From: Bugula neritina
Lineage: Eukaryota > Bryozoa > Gymnolaemata > Cheilostomatida > Bugulidae
NCBI GenBank assembly: GCA_964035545.1
Contig: CAXIUT010000227.1
Span: forward strand, 1-64,000
Direction: 5' to 3'
Length of the DNA: 64,000 nt
Shown here: positions 35,354 to 46,518 of the stretch, piece after piece
Layout: each line of letters starts with the position of its first letter
How positions within the stretch are numbered: position 1 is the first letter of the stretch
Notes under the pieces: generated by a model
What the model saw: only the letters and a program-made list of their open reading frames with translations
The model's database searches: none
What the model was told of the DNA's origin: nothing
Program-made: the position numbers and the translations under genes

Positions 35354-35553
35354 NNNNNNNNNNNNNNNNNNNNNNNNNNNNNNNNNNNNNNNNNNNNNNN
35401 NNNNNNNNNNNNNNNNNNNNNNNNNNNNNNNNNNNNNNNNNNNNNNNNNNNNNNNNNNNNNNNNNNNNNNNNNNNNNNNNNNNNNNNNNNNNNNNNNNNN
35501 NNNNNNNNNNNNNNNNNNNNNNNNNNNNNNNNNNNNNNNNNNNNNNNNNNNNN
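35354..35553. other. Assembly gap of 200 N
   Basis: Exactly 200 N separate a right telomere from a left telomere. This looks like a scaffolding gap of fixed size joining two finished chromosome ends, not missing coding sequence. Confidence 0.98.
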
Positions 35554-35631
35554 CCCAACCCCAACCCCAACCCAGAACCCCAACCCCAACCCCGAACCCA
35601 ACCCCCAACCCCAAACCCCAACCCCAACCCC
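35554..35631. repeat. Telomeric repeat block T5 (CCCCAA)n, left telomere of minichromosome C4
   Basis: A CCCCAA block with several irregular units (CCCAGAA, CCCCGAA, CCCCAAA). Such units are not seen in the other blocks and suggest unpolished read ends. It joins the shared segment at CATAACTTCGC, where copy A instead continues leftward to the SLC44 gene. Confidence 0.93.
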
Positions 35632-35732
35632 ATAACTTCGCAATTATATTGAAGAAATATAGTCTCTGAAAATATAATAATGATTTGTTAAATAATAATT
35701 CAAGAGAATAATTATATTTTGATTTATTGGTA

Positions 35733-37548
35733 TCAAATGCCAACATCATGTTTTTATTTTTCTGATTTGTATTGAGTTCCAGAGTTTTTGACTGTATTGG
35801 TTTCAGCATCTCTTTTCAAATATGTTTGGGCATCTGAATCGACTCTGAAGTTTTGAAAGAAGTGTTTGATCTCCTCTTGTTTGAGTCTTTCGAATGTTAG
35901 CCATCTGAATTGCCTTCTTTCTGAGCTACCATTCATTCCAACAATAGTGAGGATCAATATTTTTCTCAACAAAGTGAGTTGGAGTTTCAATTCCCTTGTC
36001 CACCATCAGCTTATTCTTAATTCCTCCTTCAACAGCCTGGGTTTACAAGACTTAGTTTGACCTATATAGCAAAAAGACTAACATTCTTAAAGGCATCTTA
36101 AAGTCTCAAAAAGTAAATCAACTCAGGATGCTTCCTACATTCTGAAAAGAACTCCAAGAAGATAGAATTATGGTTCTTTCATAAAGTCTTGAATGCCTTC
36201 AACACTTGCAAAGACACTATTTTTTATCTTTATATTTATATACTCCCTAAATCAGGTTCTCCAGGAATCAGCAAACTACTTTAAAAGATAGCTACCCATT
36301 ATGTTTGACAAGAGACCAGATGCAAAATCCTAAATAGTCACAGTCTTTTTTGCATAAAATCTGGAGAATTGGAAGGCATGAAAATATCAATACCACTGTT
36401 AGGATCTTCGACTATCTCTTCAACATTTTAGGCAGGAAGAGATTCAAGTATTTCGCACACTTTTTAATGAAACTTCGAAGAGAGACTGAAGAGGAAAACC
36501 TTTTCTATATTCTTTCAAACAGGGTATAAAGATGAACTTTGTCTTAGAAATATTTTCTCTCTTAGAAAATGGAAACATAGGCTTTGAGCTAGGATAGCAA
36601 ACTTGGGATTAGACTTGTTCTTTAGGAGCACTACTTTTGGCTCCAAGTAAAATTTTTAAGTCCTCGATTTATCTTGAATACTTAAGAGAATTAGTCTCAA
36701 AAGCTCCTTCTGATGATTAGATTTATTGGGCTAAATTTATCAAAAATGATTTATACTGTCTGATGAAGGTAAGTTAATTTTTCAATCTTTTAAATTCAGC
36801 TGCCTGTAGATCAAGTTTTCCTTTCTGATATGTTCTAAATACCTGTCCATATTTTTCTGATTGTTCTGTGATATCTTCGACCTATTTTACAATAAGATCT
36901 TTGATACTTGTGGCTTAATTGTTCAGAAGTTAATTTATTTTGAGAAGACCTGATCCACCTTTACCGATTTCTTGGTTAAATAGTCTGATTCCAATAACTA
37001 AGTTTGACAATTCGACAAGTTTGTTACTAGCTTTTATGAAGAGCATAAGGTTACAAAGGAGCTAAAGCTGCTCTAGGAATAACACTTTTAAAGAGCAGCA
37101 GCTACTTATTTTTAAATTTTGCTGATATTTTATCTAAATTTTGTTCTTTTCCCGTGATGGATTTATTTTTGAAAAGAAGAAAGTTGTAAATCTTTTTATA
37201 TAACTGACTGAGTCCTTCAAATCTTTTGCATTTTTCACTTCATGATTTGTCACTTGGTCTGTATGCTCTCCAGAAGCTATTGCCTAGTTTTGAGTCTAAG
37301 TTTGCTTGCGTATTTAAGTTTAAAGAAATTAAGTGTCATAGCCTAAGTGGGATTGGAATTTGTACTTATTTGTAGAGAGATGATTTTCATTTATAGAGAT
37401 TCTTTGGTAAATATTTTTTTGACTGCAGCTTCTTTAACTTCTCTCATTTCTGATTCTGAGAGTTTATCTTCAAGATAAAACTTTTAGGTTCCTAGATAGA
37501 GAGCAAGCTACTTGGGTTATAGATGGTTTGTGCGATAAAACTAGCCAT
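35733..37548 (-). CDS. CFAP206: CFAP206 (copy B, frame-corrected)
   Basis: The second copy of the gene at 26065-27865, with the same motifs (IRLFNQEIGKGGSGL; WNEW ... FRVDSDAQTYLKRDAE near the C-terminus). It has a different set of one-base indels, so taking the majority of the two copies should restore the frame. Its 3' end lies about 100 bp from the left telomere of C4; in C3 the same gene is internal. Confidence 0.83.
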
Positions 37549-37629
37549 GACTTAGGTGATGGGAGTATCATTTTATCTGCAACGATAGAGAATATATTTG
37601 ATAACTTAACTCAACTGGTCCATATGAAG

Positions 37630-37755
37630 TTATATTTATGATAATAATGATTAGACAGTTTATTTATGATAATGATACTGATGATTAGGTAGTTTATTTA
37701 TGATAATGATAATGATGATTAGGTAGTTTATTTATGATAATGATATTGATGATTT
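37630..37755. repeat. Short tandem repeat, about four units in copy B
   Basis: About four units of a TTTATGATAATGATAATGAT-type sequence of roughly 33-36 bp. The matching site in copy A has two. Confidence 0.7.
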
Positions 37756-37787
37756 GATAATTAATTTATGTATTCGTTTGAAGATCA

Positions 37788-38268
37788 TCATTTCTCCCGT
37801 TTTATATTTGAAAAAATGAGCTTTTCAGTGGTCTTGTAAATCATGTTTTCTTACTGCAACTTACTTAGAATCTTTTGGGAAAACTTTGAACTGAAGAGAT
37901 AAAATGATTATTAACTAACTGGTTAAGATTCTGGTTCACAAGATTCGGTCAAGTGGCCTATCTAGATGCCCTCCTTTCTCGTTGAAATCTTAAATGTACT
38001 GCATGAAAACTCTTTCAATATGTGTGAAGAGTTCCTTTTTGATGACAAAGAATATCTTTTTGGACTATTCCTCTTTTCTTTAAAGTAAGTAGCTAGCTTT
38101 GTTCATTTCTGATAGTGCAATATTGATGACTTTTTAGAAGTAGGCCTTGGTAATTTTAGCCGATTTGGCGTAAATTTTTCCTTCTCTGGAGCTGGCGAGC
38201 ATGTCGCTGTTGATTTGATAGCTCTGATGTCAGGAGTTGAATTAGAAGACCATAAAAGCATAGCTCAT
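37788..38268 (-). CDS. Small helical protein of unknown function (copy B, frame-corrected)
   Basis: The counterpart of 28031-28508. Here the stretch SKKIFFVIKKELFTHIERVF reads through without a shift, which corrects copy A. Copy B instead breaks near 37945. No family is recognised. Confidence 0.48.
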
Positions 38269-38333
38269 AATAAAAGTTTTAAGCTATAACATTTAATAGG
38301 TTGTTTATTGAGTTTTGTTTTGACTTTATTTCA

Positions 38334-38909
38334 GGAGACAACCTTTATATTTTTTTAAAATATAGATCAGCTTAATATTTAGGAAATTATTTGAAGCTGC
38401 TTCAATACTGTACTCAAATTATTTTTAAGGAGTGATTTGTTTGTATGAGCGGACGTGCAGTTTTAAGAAGCTGAAAGCATTTTTAGTCCCTCCCAAGACT
38501 TTTTTATAACCTTCTCCTAACACTATCATGCTACTTCCTCTTTTGGGAAAGGAGTCTTCTTACAAGAAGTCGCTATACATGATTTCGCATTCGGCTGTTT
38601 CTGTTCCATCAGATACTAGATAAAAAGGAAGTTACGATGGAGGGAAAATTGTTAGTCATGCTTGGTGATTTTTAGGAGCACTCCAACAAACTTTCCAAAG
38701 AGTGTGTCTTAAACCGTGGCAAAATGGAGCTAACACAGCTGGTGGACTAAAAGCATTTGATGAGAGGCGCGGAATTTACATTTGAGTCAATTTTATATTT
38801 ATAAAGGTCTAAAGTCATATCTGTGACTTAAACACACACTAAAATTATATAGCCTTTGAAAAGATTCAAATATTGCTCTTTTTAAAACAAAATGATAAAT
38901 AAAAGTTGA
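38334..38909 (+). CDS. Protein of unknown function, 5' end unclear (copy B, frame-corrected)
   Basis: The counterpart of 28574-29147. Copy B keeps the frame through LLPLLGKESSYKKSLYMISH and RGAEFTFESILYLE, where copy A is broken. The first exon is again not found. Confidence 0.48.
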
Positions 38910-39045
38910 AATATCGATTTCTATCATAATTTACAAAAATAGATTATCTTTTGCTTTAACTGTCCAATTTGTTGTATATAATAGAAATAATCTTAAGCTA
39001 TTAATTTAGATAAGGCTAAATAAGATATCATAATGAATGGTTTTA

Positions 39046-40885
39046 TCATAATTTATAAGCCTAGACATACTGTGTAAACTGATCGATAATATTTCCATGG
39101 CTGTCATAAGCAAAGTGATCGACTTTATCCGCATAGATTTCGCTCAGCACATGTTATTGCTTTTACTGTATGCATCAAAAAGATTAACTGTGATATCAGG
39201 ATGACACATCTCTGATATAATAGCTCATAAGCACCATCTCCAAGATACACTGTCCCATTCTACTGAGGAGTGTTGCCCTATCAAAAGGTTTAGTTCTTTT
39301 AAAGGCTATGAAACGTGATTTTCAAAGGCTGCCATCACTTTGTATTTATCGAAGTTTGGAACCCAATGGAATAGAGCATAAAGGTATCGAGTAGGATTTC
39401 GATCAAAAGCTAACAAACTGAGTAGATAGGCACATGATAGTTGACAAATTTTATTTTGTTTTTTATTTTTATTCAAAGCCATTGATCATTACTTGTTTCT
39501 GGTGTCTAAATAATGAGATAAATACCCTTAGAAGTGGTGTAAGTATCCACTGTCTAAAACTAAATAATAAACATTAGCAAAACTAATACCAAAAACGCTG
39601 CTTCTATGTTTGAGTGGAGGAACTCTTTTGATAATATGACCATCTAAATTTCTATCATAGTGTTGAGGGAAGTATAAGAAGTATGCCGGCCCATAGTTAT
39701 TAACTGTGATGTTGATACCTGGAAGTTCATTTAACCCCACATCGTGATTACCTACTCCAGCTACGATAGGCATCAAGTAGCCGAGAGTAGAAGTCAATCG
39801 TCCATACATTCCTAGGAAGTAAGTCCCATGTGTAGCGCAGGCAGGCATGTTGTCATCATATGCGATATCTCCTCCTATGAAGAAGATATCAGGAGAAAGT
39901 TTGGTAGCTATCTTTGAGAGGTTGACTGCAGCGTGAGTATAGCCAGAATCTCCAGCGTTGATCATTCTGATTGGTCTTGAGTTATTGAAGGAAGAGTGCG
40001 GTAGATGGCATTGGTCCAGTACTGATTGTTATAGAAAACCTTTGTGAGGTACTTGGTGTCAGGTTGAAGTCCTGTTATCAACGCAGAGTGAACTTTCTTG
40101 AAGCTTTCCATTCAATTCCAGGGTAATCATATCCTTCAGCTGTGACATTTTTAAATTTGGTTGGTCTTAGGTGTAAAGTTCCTGATAGAATACAGTCACT
40201 TTATCGACTGAAGGATGAGTATGCAGATTCAAAAAGAAAGCATAAGATGGATCTTAAGGAACTGTAGCGTACATTTGGACATGTCTACCCACTGGACAAG
40301 ATTATTTGAGGGAAAGCATCTGCTTAAATAAGTATTGACACCAAAACCAAGAGACTCATTGTAGTATCCTACCTCACAGTTATAAAAAGATAGACAAGTC
40401 TTGTACATCAAGCATGGAAACACTACAGCACAGATGGCAGCTATTTTTAGTTTTTTTTTGGATTAGGGAGTCAATTGAAGACATAGTTTCAGGTATCTTT
40501 TAAGAGTGGGCAAACGATGAATGATTTGTTATTTGTGATTCCATTTTTGTCTGCCATTATCAAGAAAGATTTGAATAGTTGAAATTAGCATCATTCCTAC
40601 ATCCCCTTCGAAAATATTGATTCCGTCGAAGGGCACTCCAAATCAGAGGAATCATCGTAAGACTTATCCATGCTCCATTAAAGCAAATGTCCTTCGTTTT
40701 AGTGATCCAGGGCTTTTTGTAGAAAGGATTTGCTGATACTTTTTTATACTTTGCTGATGATGGAGGTATACTAGTCCAAAAAGAAAGGCAATTGCAAGAA
40801 GAACAGCAGTTCCAATGGTTGCAAACCACTGGTAGTAGTTGAGATATTTGCCCTAGAGGTAAGGGATCCAGTCGAATTTAGCCAT
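39046..40885 (-). CDS. Membrane-linked purple acid phosphatase (copy B, frame-corrected)
   Basis: The counterpart of 29283-31119, with the same metal-ligand motifs (GDSG, GGDIAYDD, GNHDVG). The 20-nt intron is at 39506-39525; its 5' end is GTATTT here and GTACTT in copy A, so the splice site tolerates this change. Additional indels break the frame near 39830 and 39990. Confidence 0.83.
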
Positions 40886-40984
40886 AGTAGATATTTTATT
40901 AATAAATATCAAAACTAAGTGTTATCATACTGTTAAACTATTGAATGATAAGATATCATTTTAAACTATTTGAGATAATACTGC

Positions 40985-41830
40985 TATTCAACAATAGTAG
41001 TAGTTAGTACTATTCAATAATAGTAGTATTAATTAATACTATTGAGTAATATAGTAGTAGTTGCTAGTACTAATTCAATAATAGAGTATTAGTTAATACT
41101 ATTGAGCAATATAGTAGTAGTTGCTAGTACTATTCAATAATAGAGTATTAGTTAATACTATTGAGCAATATAGTAGTAGTTGCTAGTACTATTCAATATA
41201 GAGTATTAGTTAATACTATTGAGCAATATAGTAGTAGTTGCTAGTACTATTCAATAATAGAGTATTAGTTAATACTATTGAGTATATAGTAGTAGTTGCT
41301 AGTACTATTCAATAATAGAGTATTAGTTAATACTAATTGAGCAATATAGTAGTAGTTGCTAGTACTATTCAATAATAGAGTATTAGTTAATACTATTGAG
41401 CAATATAGTAGTAGTTGCTAGTACTATTCAATAATAGAGTATTAGTTAATACTATTGAGCAATATAGTAGTAGTTGCTAGTACTATTCAATAATAGAGTA
41501 TTAGTTAATACTATTGAGCAATATAGTAGTAGTTGCTAGTACTATTCAATAATAGAGTATTAGTTAATACTATTGAGCAATATAGTAGTAGTTGCTAGTA
41601 CTATTCAATAATAGAGTATTAGTTAATACTATTGAGCAATATAGTACTATTCAATAATAGAGTATTAGTTAATACTATTGAGTAAATATAGTAGTAGTTG
41701 CTAGTACTATTCAATAATAGAGTATTAGTTAATACTATTGAGTAATATAGTAGTAGTTGTTAGTACTATTCAATAATAGTAGTATTAGTTAATACTATTG
41801 AGTAATATAGTAGTAGTTAATATTATTTCA
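40985..41830. repeat. 59-bp minisatellite in a divergent promoter region (copy B)
   Basis: The same 59-bp unit as at 31205-32145, about 14 units, with one truncated unit near 41641. The difference in unit number between copies shows that the array length varies. Confidence 0.92.
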
Positions 41831-41846
41831 ATAATCTATATCTTTA

Positions 41847-43375
41847 ATGTAAACATAAAAATTACTCCAGAAGGTGGGTGACCGTAATTCATTCCAAATC
41901 TACTCTATAATCTTTGTTAGTGCCAAATGGTTGGTGGTATCTTTGACTGTTTTTCTTCCTAGTTATCTTTTCATGGCTCCAACTTTTACTTGTGGTTCTT
42001 AGGAAAATGTCAAAGAAGTTGACGCTTGTCCCAAAATAGCTTAATGCAAAATCTAACAAATCTACACCATAACTAATTATGCAGATCTTTATTGCGACCA
42101 GCAATTCGTTAGAAATTCTATAATATCTGCTTAGTTTATCGGGGAGTGTGTGGGTTGATTCTTCTTTCGATACTAGCAGATAAAATAGGTAGAAAAATTA
42201 TCATTGTCTCTACTCTTTTCATTTCTTCTCTTGGAACTGGATGTATTATCTTTATAAATAGTAATGACTTTAGGATCATATTACCTTCAAATCCCTCTCA
42301 TCTACGTAGGCATCATTTTGATGGGTTTTGGAGGATATTCTTTGACCATGGTCTCATATTCATACTTGAGCTAAATCAGTTGTGATTCTTGGAGACAAAG
42401 AAGTTTGATCATGACCTATGCCTTTTGGTACTTTTGTTTTGAAGTAGGGCAGTTGGATAAATCATGTTATACCCCATCATTACCTGGATTCAAGAGTGGC
42501 TGTACATCTGCGTCTTTATCTTTTGCGTTCCTCTGCTGTACTCTTTATGATGTCACTATTTTTAATAGAACCTCCTGAATTCTTTTTCACTCAAAAAAGG
42601 TATACTGAGTGTTTGAATAGTTTGAACTATATAGCCAAATTCAATGGAAAGCCTCTTCTTGATAAAATAGACTAAATCCATAAAGAGTAGGCAGCTCAGC
42701 AAGAGACAGTAAAGTTGTAGGACACTTTTTTCAAGGCTAAATACTTGATTCCACTAATCGTTTTAAGTTTTGCCCAGGCGTGCAATAATGGTTTTTTACT
42801 ACACAATTCAATATTCAGTTGATGACTATGGCTATCGTTTTAAATCAATATGCTAGTGATAGGTTGTTTGTAGTTATCAGTTGCTTTTTTACTAACTTCT
42901 TTTGCGATAAAATGAAAAGAAAGCTATGGATAGTTATACTGATGATTTTGTCTGGAGTTTTTGGAATTTTGGTTGAAGTAACTGATAATCAACTGACTGA
43001 TATTATCTTTTGGGGCATTAGTAGATTGTTCAACACAGTTGGATTTGCTCTTTTTGGACTTATCTCTTCCTAAACTTTTCCTACTGCTATCAAGTCTACA
43101 GGTCTAGGAATAACTGAAGCGATGTCTAACTTGGGCAATATGGGAGCTCCTTTTATTGTAACTTTTTCCCAAAGTTTAAGAGTAAAAGCTGTATTTTTGG
43201 AGGATTTTTAAATTTAGCAGGTGGGGCTTCAATGTTGATAGTTAAGGAAACTAAAATAGATAAGATAGTATAAGATGAGAAGGATAAGCCATAAGAAATG
43301 CAAAAAAGTTCATAAGAACTAGATTCTTTATAAAAGAACTTACTTGTTAAAGTAAAATAAGCTAAATAGTAGTGA
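41847..43375 (+). CDS. SLC22-type major facilitator transporter (copy B, frame-corrected)
   Basis: The counterpart of 32177-33710. Copy B reads CGLILLSILADKIGRKIIIV and later STLFISSLGTGCIIF without a break, which fixes the frame of copy A there, but it has its own breaks near 42260, 42535 and 43193. Confidence 0.78.
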
Positions 43376-43494
43376 TCAGCATATCTAAATATCATTATAA
43401 ATAATACTAATTGAAAGAAGAAGAAGCAATATATAAACATCACTGTTTCTTTTTTTAATCTACTCTTTCTGGTTGATTTTACCAAACTTTCTTG

Positions 43495-44704
43495 TGATTT
43501 AGCACTGATTCCAAATATAAACTATAGTGGCTATTCCTGCGAAAATGAGGTAGAGGTCACTCCACAACTTATTGATTTACTAGTTTCCTAGCTATATTAC
43601 TTATTTTCTATGCTGATAGTAGGTATCAACAGACATGGATATTTTATTGAAAACATTGATCAGTGCTACTATTTAATTTCTTTTGTAAGGAGTGGGGTAG
43701 CCTAGTAGTATTTTCAGAGCTGTTCCTATGCCATACGTTTGCATCTTACCAAATATTCTACATTTCTAGCATTAAACACAGTTAAGAATATTAGAAATAT
43801 TGTGGATGTATCTTTGATACTGCTTTACCATTGGATTATCTCTGGTAAAAAATGTTAAAAACTATTCCTCTCCAATAAACAAATCATACCCTTCCAACTA
43901 ACTCATCAAAGTGATTATCAGCTATCTTGCCTTAACATCCTATTGGAAGTTGTCTGACTGGATGGTTAGATTATGTCTGAAGTAAGGAGCAGCTTATGTG
44001 ATTGATTTGGCGAGCAATCTATACAAGAATAATAGATTTTTTATTCTTTAAGGATGGTTGAGCACTCTTGACTCGTACTCTGTTGAGTTGAAGTTAAATT
44101 TTTAGTTGGTGTTGGTTTTGAGATCGGCCCATAGATTTTGTTATTCTGAGTGTTTGTAGAATCGACTGAGATGGGTGGAAATGCTTGTGTGAAGGCCGCT
44201 GATTATGTTGTAAAATATTTTCTATTCAAAACAACATCTACGAATATTGCTTCATTGATCTGAAACAGTTCTACTCGTAGACCAAGTTCCAGATAGAAGA
44301 GCCATTGTAGTTAGTGGAAAGATTCAATATTGGTATTAATGTCAAAATATTCCCCTTTATCGTTTGCTTAGTCTTCTACATGCCAGACCCAGCCAGCCCT
44401 ATCCTTCTACCTTTCATCAAGCCCACAGATCTTTTGATTTTATGTGACTTCTTACCTTCTATCTGTTCATCCAAACCTCAGGAATATCTTGCTCGTTGCA
44501 TCTACACACTGCACAACTTTTACTCCTACAAATCCTTTTCATCAGACCTAGCTGACACTCTTGGTTGACATTGAGCCTGATGATCCTAAAGTACTTGGTT
44601 TGCGTGAGTTTTTAGAGAAGAGGGGCTATTTTTTTGATTTACCGATTGGAGATTATCTTCTTGAAGATAAGGGACAAATTGAAGCATAAAGAATCCTAGA
44701 ATGA
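43495..44704 (+). CDS. Helical protein of unknown function (copy B, frame-corrected)
   Basis: The counterpart of 33834-35038. The end is intact here: a frame through IEPDDPKVLGLREFLEKRG and LEDKGQIEAERILE to UGA at 44702. The start remains unclear. In C4 this gene is internal and 242 bp separate it from the PB1-ZZ gene. Confidence 0.45.
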
Positions 44705-44946
44705 GAGAACAATCGGTAGTAGAATGTCTGGATTTTCATGGAGTTATTTGGTAACTATTATTTAATATGTAAAAACGTATATATAATTAGCCAACCACAA
44801 TAAACTTATTATTGATATTTTTTTTTTCAATATAACATTTTATTCAATAGCTTATAAAAATTAATAGTTTATATTTTGATCAGATTCTAAAAGAAAAATA
44901 TATATAAATCATTACTTGGTTCATTCTGTACTTATAATTCTTTGTT

Positions 44947-46395
44947 ATGATAAAACTTGTCTACAATTCTAAGAAAAAAATAGTGAAACATGATGACCGC
45001 TCATTCTTGTAGTTGCGATAAGTCATCAAAACTAACTTTCCTTAAGTCTCAGCTGACTATTCTCTCTCCTATCTTGATTAAGATTAAGATTAAATTTGCC
45101 TGAACTCTGACTAGGATCTTGCTAACATGCTTAACTCCAATCACAAAATGCATAAGGTCTATATCAAACAAAGTTTGTCTCAGACTATCGTCCTTGACCT
45201 GGAAAGATCTGATATTATTGAACCTAGTTTTGAAGCTTAATGTTAAAAAAAAAGATGAAAAAGATTTAAAGTAAAAAAGAGGAAGAAGAAAGTGACAGGT
45301 TCGCTAAATTTAAGGAAGAAGAGAAAAGAATTGATATTATATAATAAGTAAAATAAGTTGAAGCTAAAGAAGTTAAAGAGGTTAAAGAAGTTAAAGAAGT
45401 TAAAGAAGTGAAATAAGTCTAGGATGAAAAAAAATGATGAAAAAGTAGAAGAATAGAAAGAGAAGGAGTTGGCAAAAGAAGATAAACCTTTTTCATGGTC
45501 ATAGAATGTTAATAAAGTGATATAAAAAAGAATAGATAAAATAAAAAGTTGAAGAAAAGAGTGAGGAATAATCTAAAAAAGAGGATAAAACTTCCTAATA
45601 AAAAAAGGTAGTCACAATATCACCAAATAATTACTAAATAGCACAGTTAGATCAAATAAGTGAAGCCAGTTCCAGCATTGAAGATGTAAGTTCCTCCTGA
45701 AAAAAGAGTAGTAGTATCATTTGATTCTCCTAGGTAAAAACCCAGCTATCCCAGAAGCTAAAAAATCAGTTACAAGAGCTAAAATATTTGGAAAAGTAGA
45801 ATAAGAAGTTCCAAAAAAACATTCTCCAGTTAAAGAATCAGAGTTATTGGTTCATGGTATTATTTGCTCTAACTGCCTTGATTAGTTTGGCATTATTGGA
45901 ATAACGTTATCAATGCATTCTTTGTGACAACTTCAACCTATGCAGCAATTGTGAATCCCTCTTAGATCATGAACATTCTTTGGTTAAAGTGAAAAAGCCT
46001 GAACAAGGCCATAAAAAAAGATGATCTGATTCAAAAGTTTAAGAAAGAGATTTATGTTAAGCCAATTGATACCTGAAGGGCACTATATTCCTTCAGTGAA
46101 TAAGGAAGAAGCAGTTAAAATGATTTAAACAGCTAAGGAAGCTTACAAAAAAGGAATGGCTCGAAGTCAGTAGTTGATGGAAACAATTTTCTTCAAGATG
46201 GATATGAATCATGCAAACCCTGTAGAAGTGGCTAAACCTATTTTGAAAAAAGAAGAAACTTTGCATACAAAAGCTAGATACCTCCAGGATGTTGTAGGCA
46301 TTAACTATCATGAGGCATAAAGGTTTGCCAGGCAGTATCCTCTTTTGAGTTCTTAAAGAATTCTTTAAACTTATTTCAGCATGAAAAACATATGA
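44947..46395 (+). CDS. PB1-ZZ protein, NBR1/SQSTM1-like selective autophagy receptor (frame-corrected)
   Basis: The N-terminus is a PB1 domain with the acidic OPCA motif YLDEDEDEICLNSDEDL, written partly with UAA/UAG. A charged middle with repeated VKEVKE follows. Next comes a ZZ-type zinc finger (GIICSNCLDEFGIIG ... LCSNCESLLDHEHSLVKV), and a C-terminal helical UBA-like segment (LQDVVGINYHEAERFARQYPLLSS, shown up to LLSS, about 24 residues in two halves) ends the protein. PB1 plus ZZ plus UBA is the NBR1/p62 plan for carrying ubiquitinated cargo to autophagosomes. Frame changes occur near 45250, 45430, 45690 and 46040. The gene lies only on C4, about 60 bp before its right telomere. Confidence 0.78.
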
Positions 46396-46453
46396 TTTGC
46401 CCTCATTATTGATTAAATTATCTAAATATAATTATCTCATAAAAATCAGAAAT

Positions 46454-46518
46454 GGGGGTTGGGGTTGGGGTTGGGGTTGGGGTTGGGGTTGGGGTTGGGG
46501 TTGGGGGTTGGGGTTGGG
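46454..46518. repeat. Telomeric repeat block T6 (GGGGTT)n, right telomere of minichromosome C4
   Basis: About ten GGGGTT units. They form the right end of C4. To the right they abut the open reading frame of a MORN-repeat gene with no spacer and no CCCCAA block. Confidence 0.95.

Larger units (their letters stand above)
35632..44921. repeat. 9.3-kb segment present twice, copy B (on C4)
   Basis: Near-identical to 25962-35253. It has the same seven genes in the same order, with substitutions, many indels and different tandem-repeat lengths. Left flank: telomere. Right flank: unique DNA with the PB1-ZZ gene. Confidence 0.97.

Noticed and set aside
35214-35669. Open reading frames of Gly/Leu, Gly/Trp, Pro/Asn or Gln/Pro dipeptides through the telomeric blocks and the N gap
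   Set aside because: GGGGTT has no stop in any frame, so these are products of the repeat and the N run, not genes.
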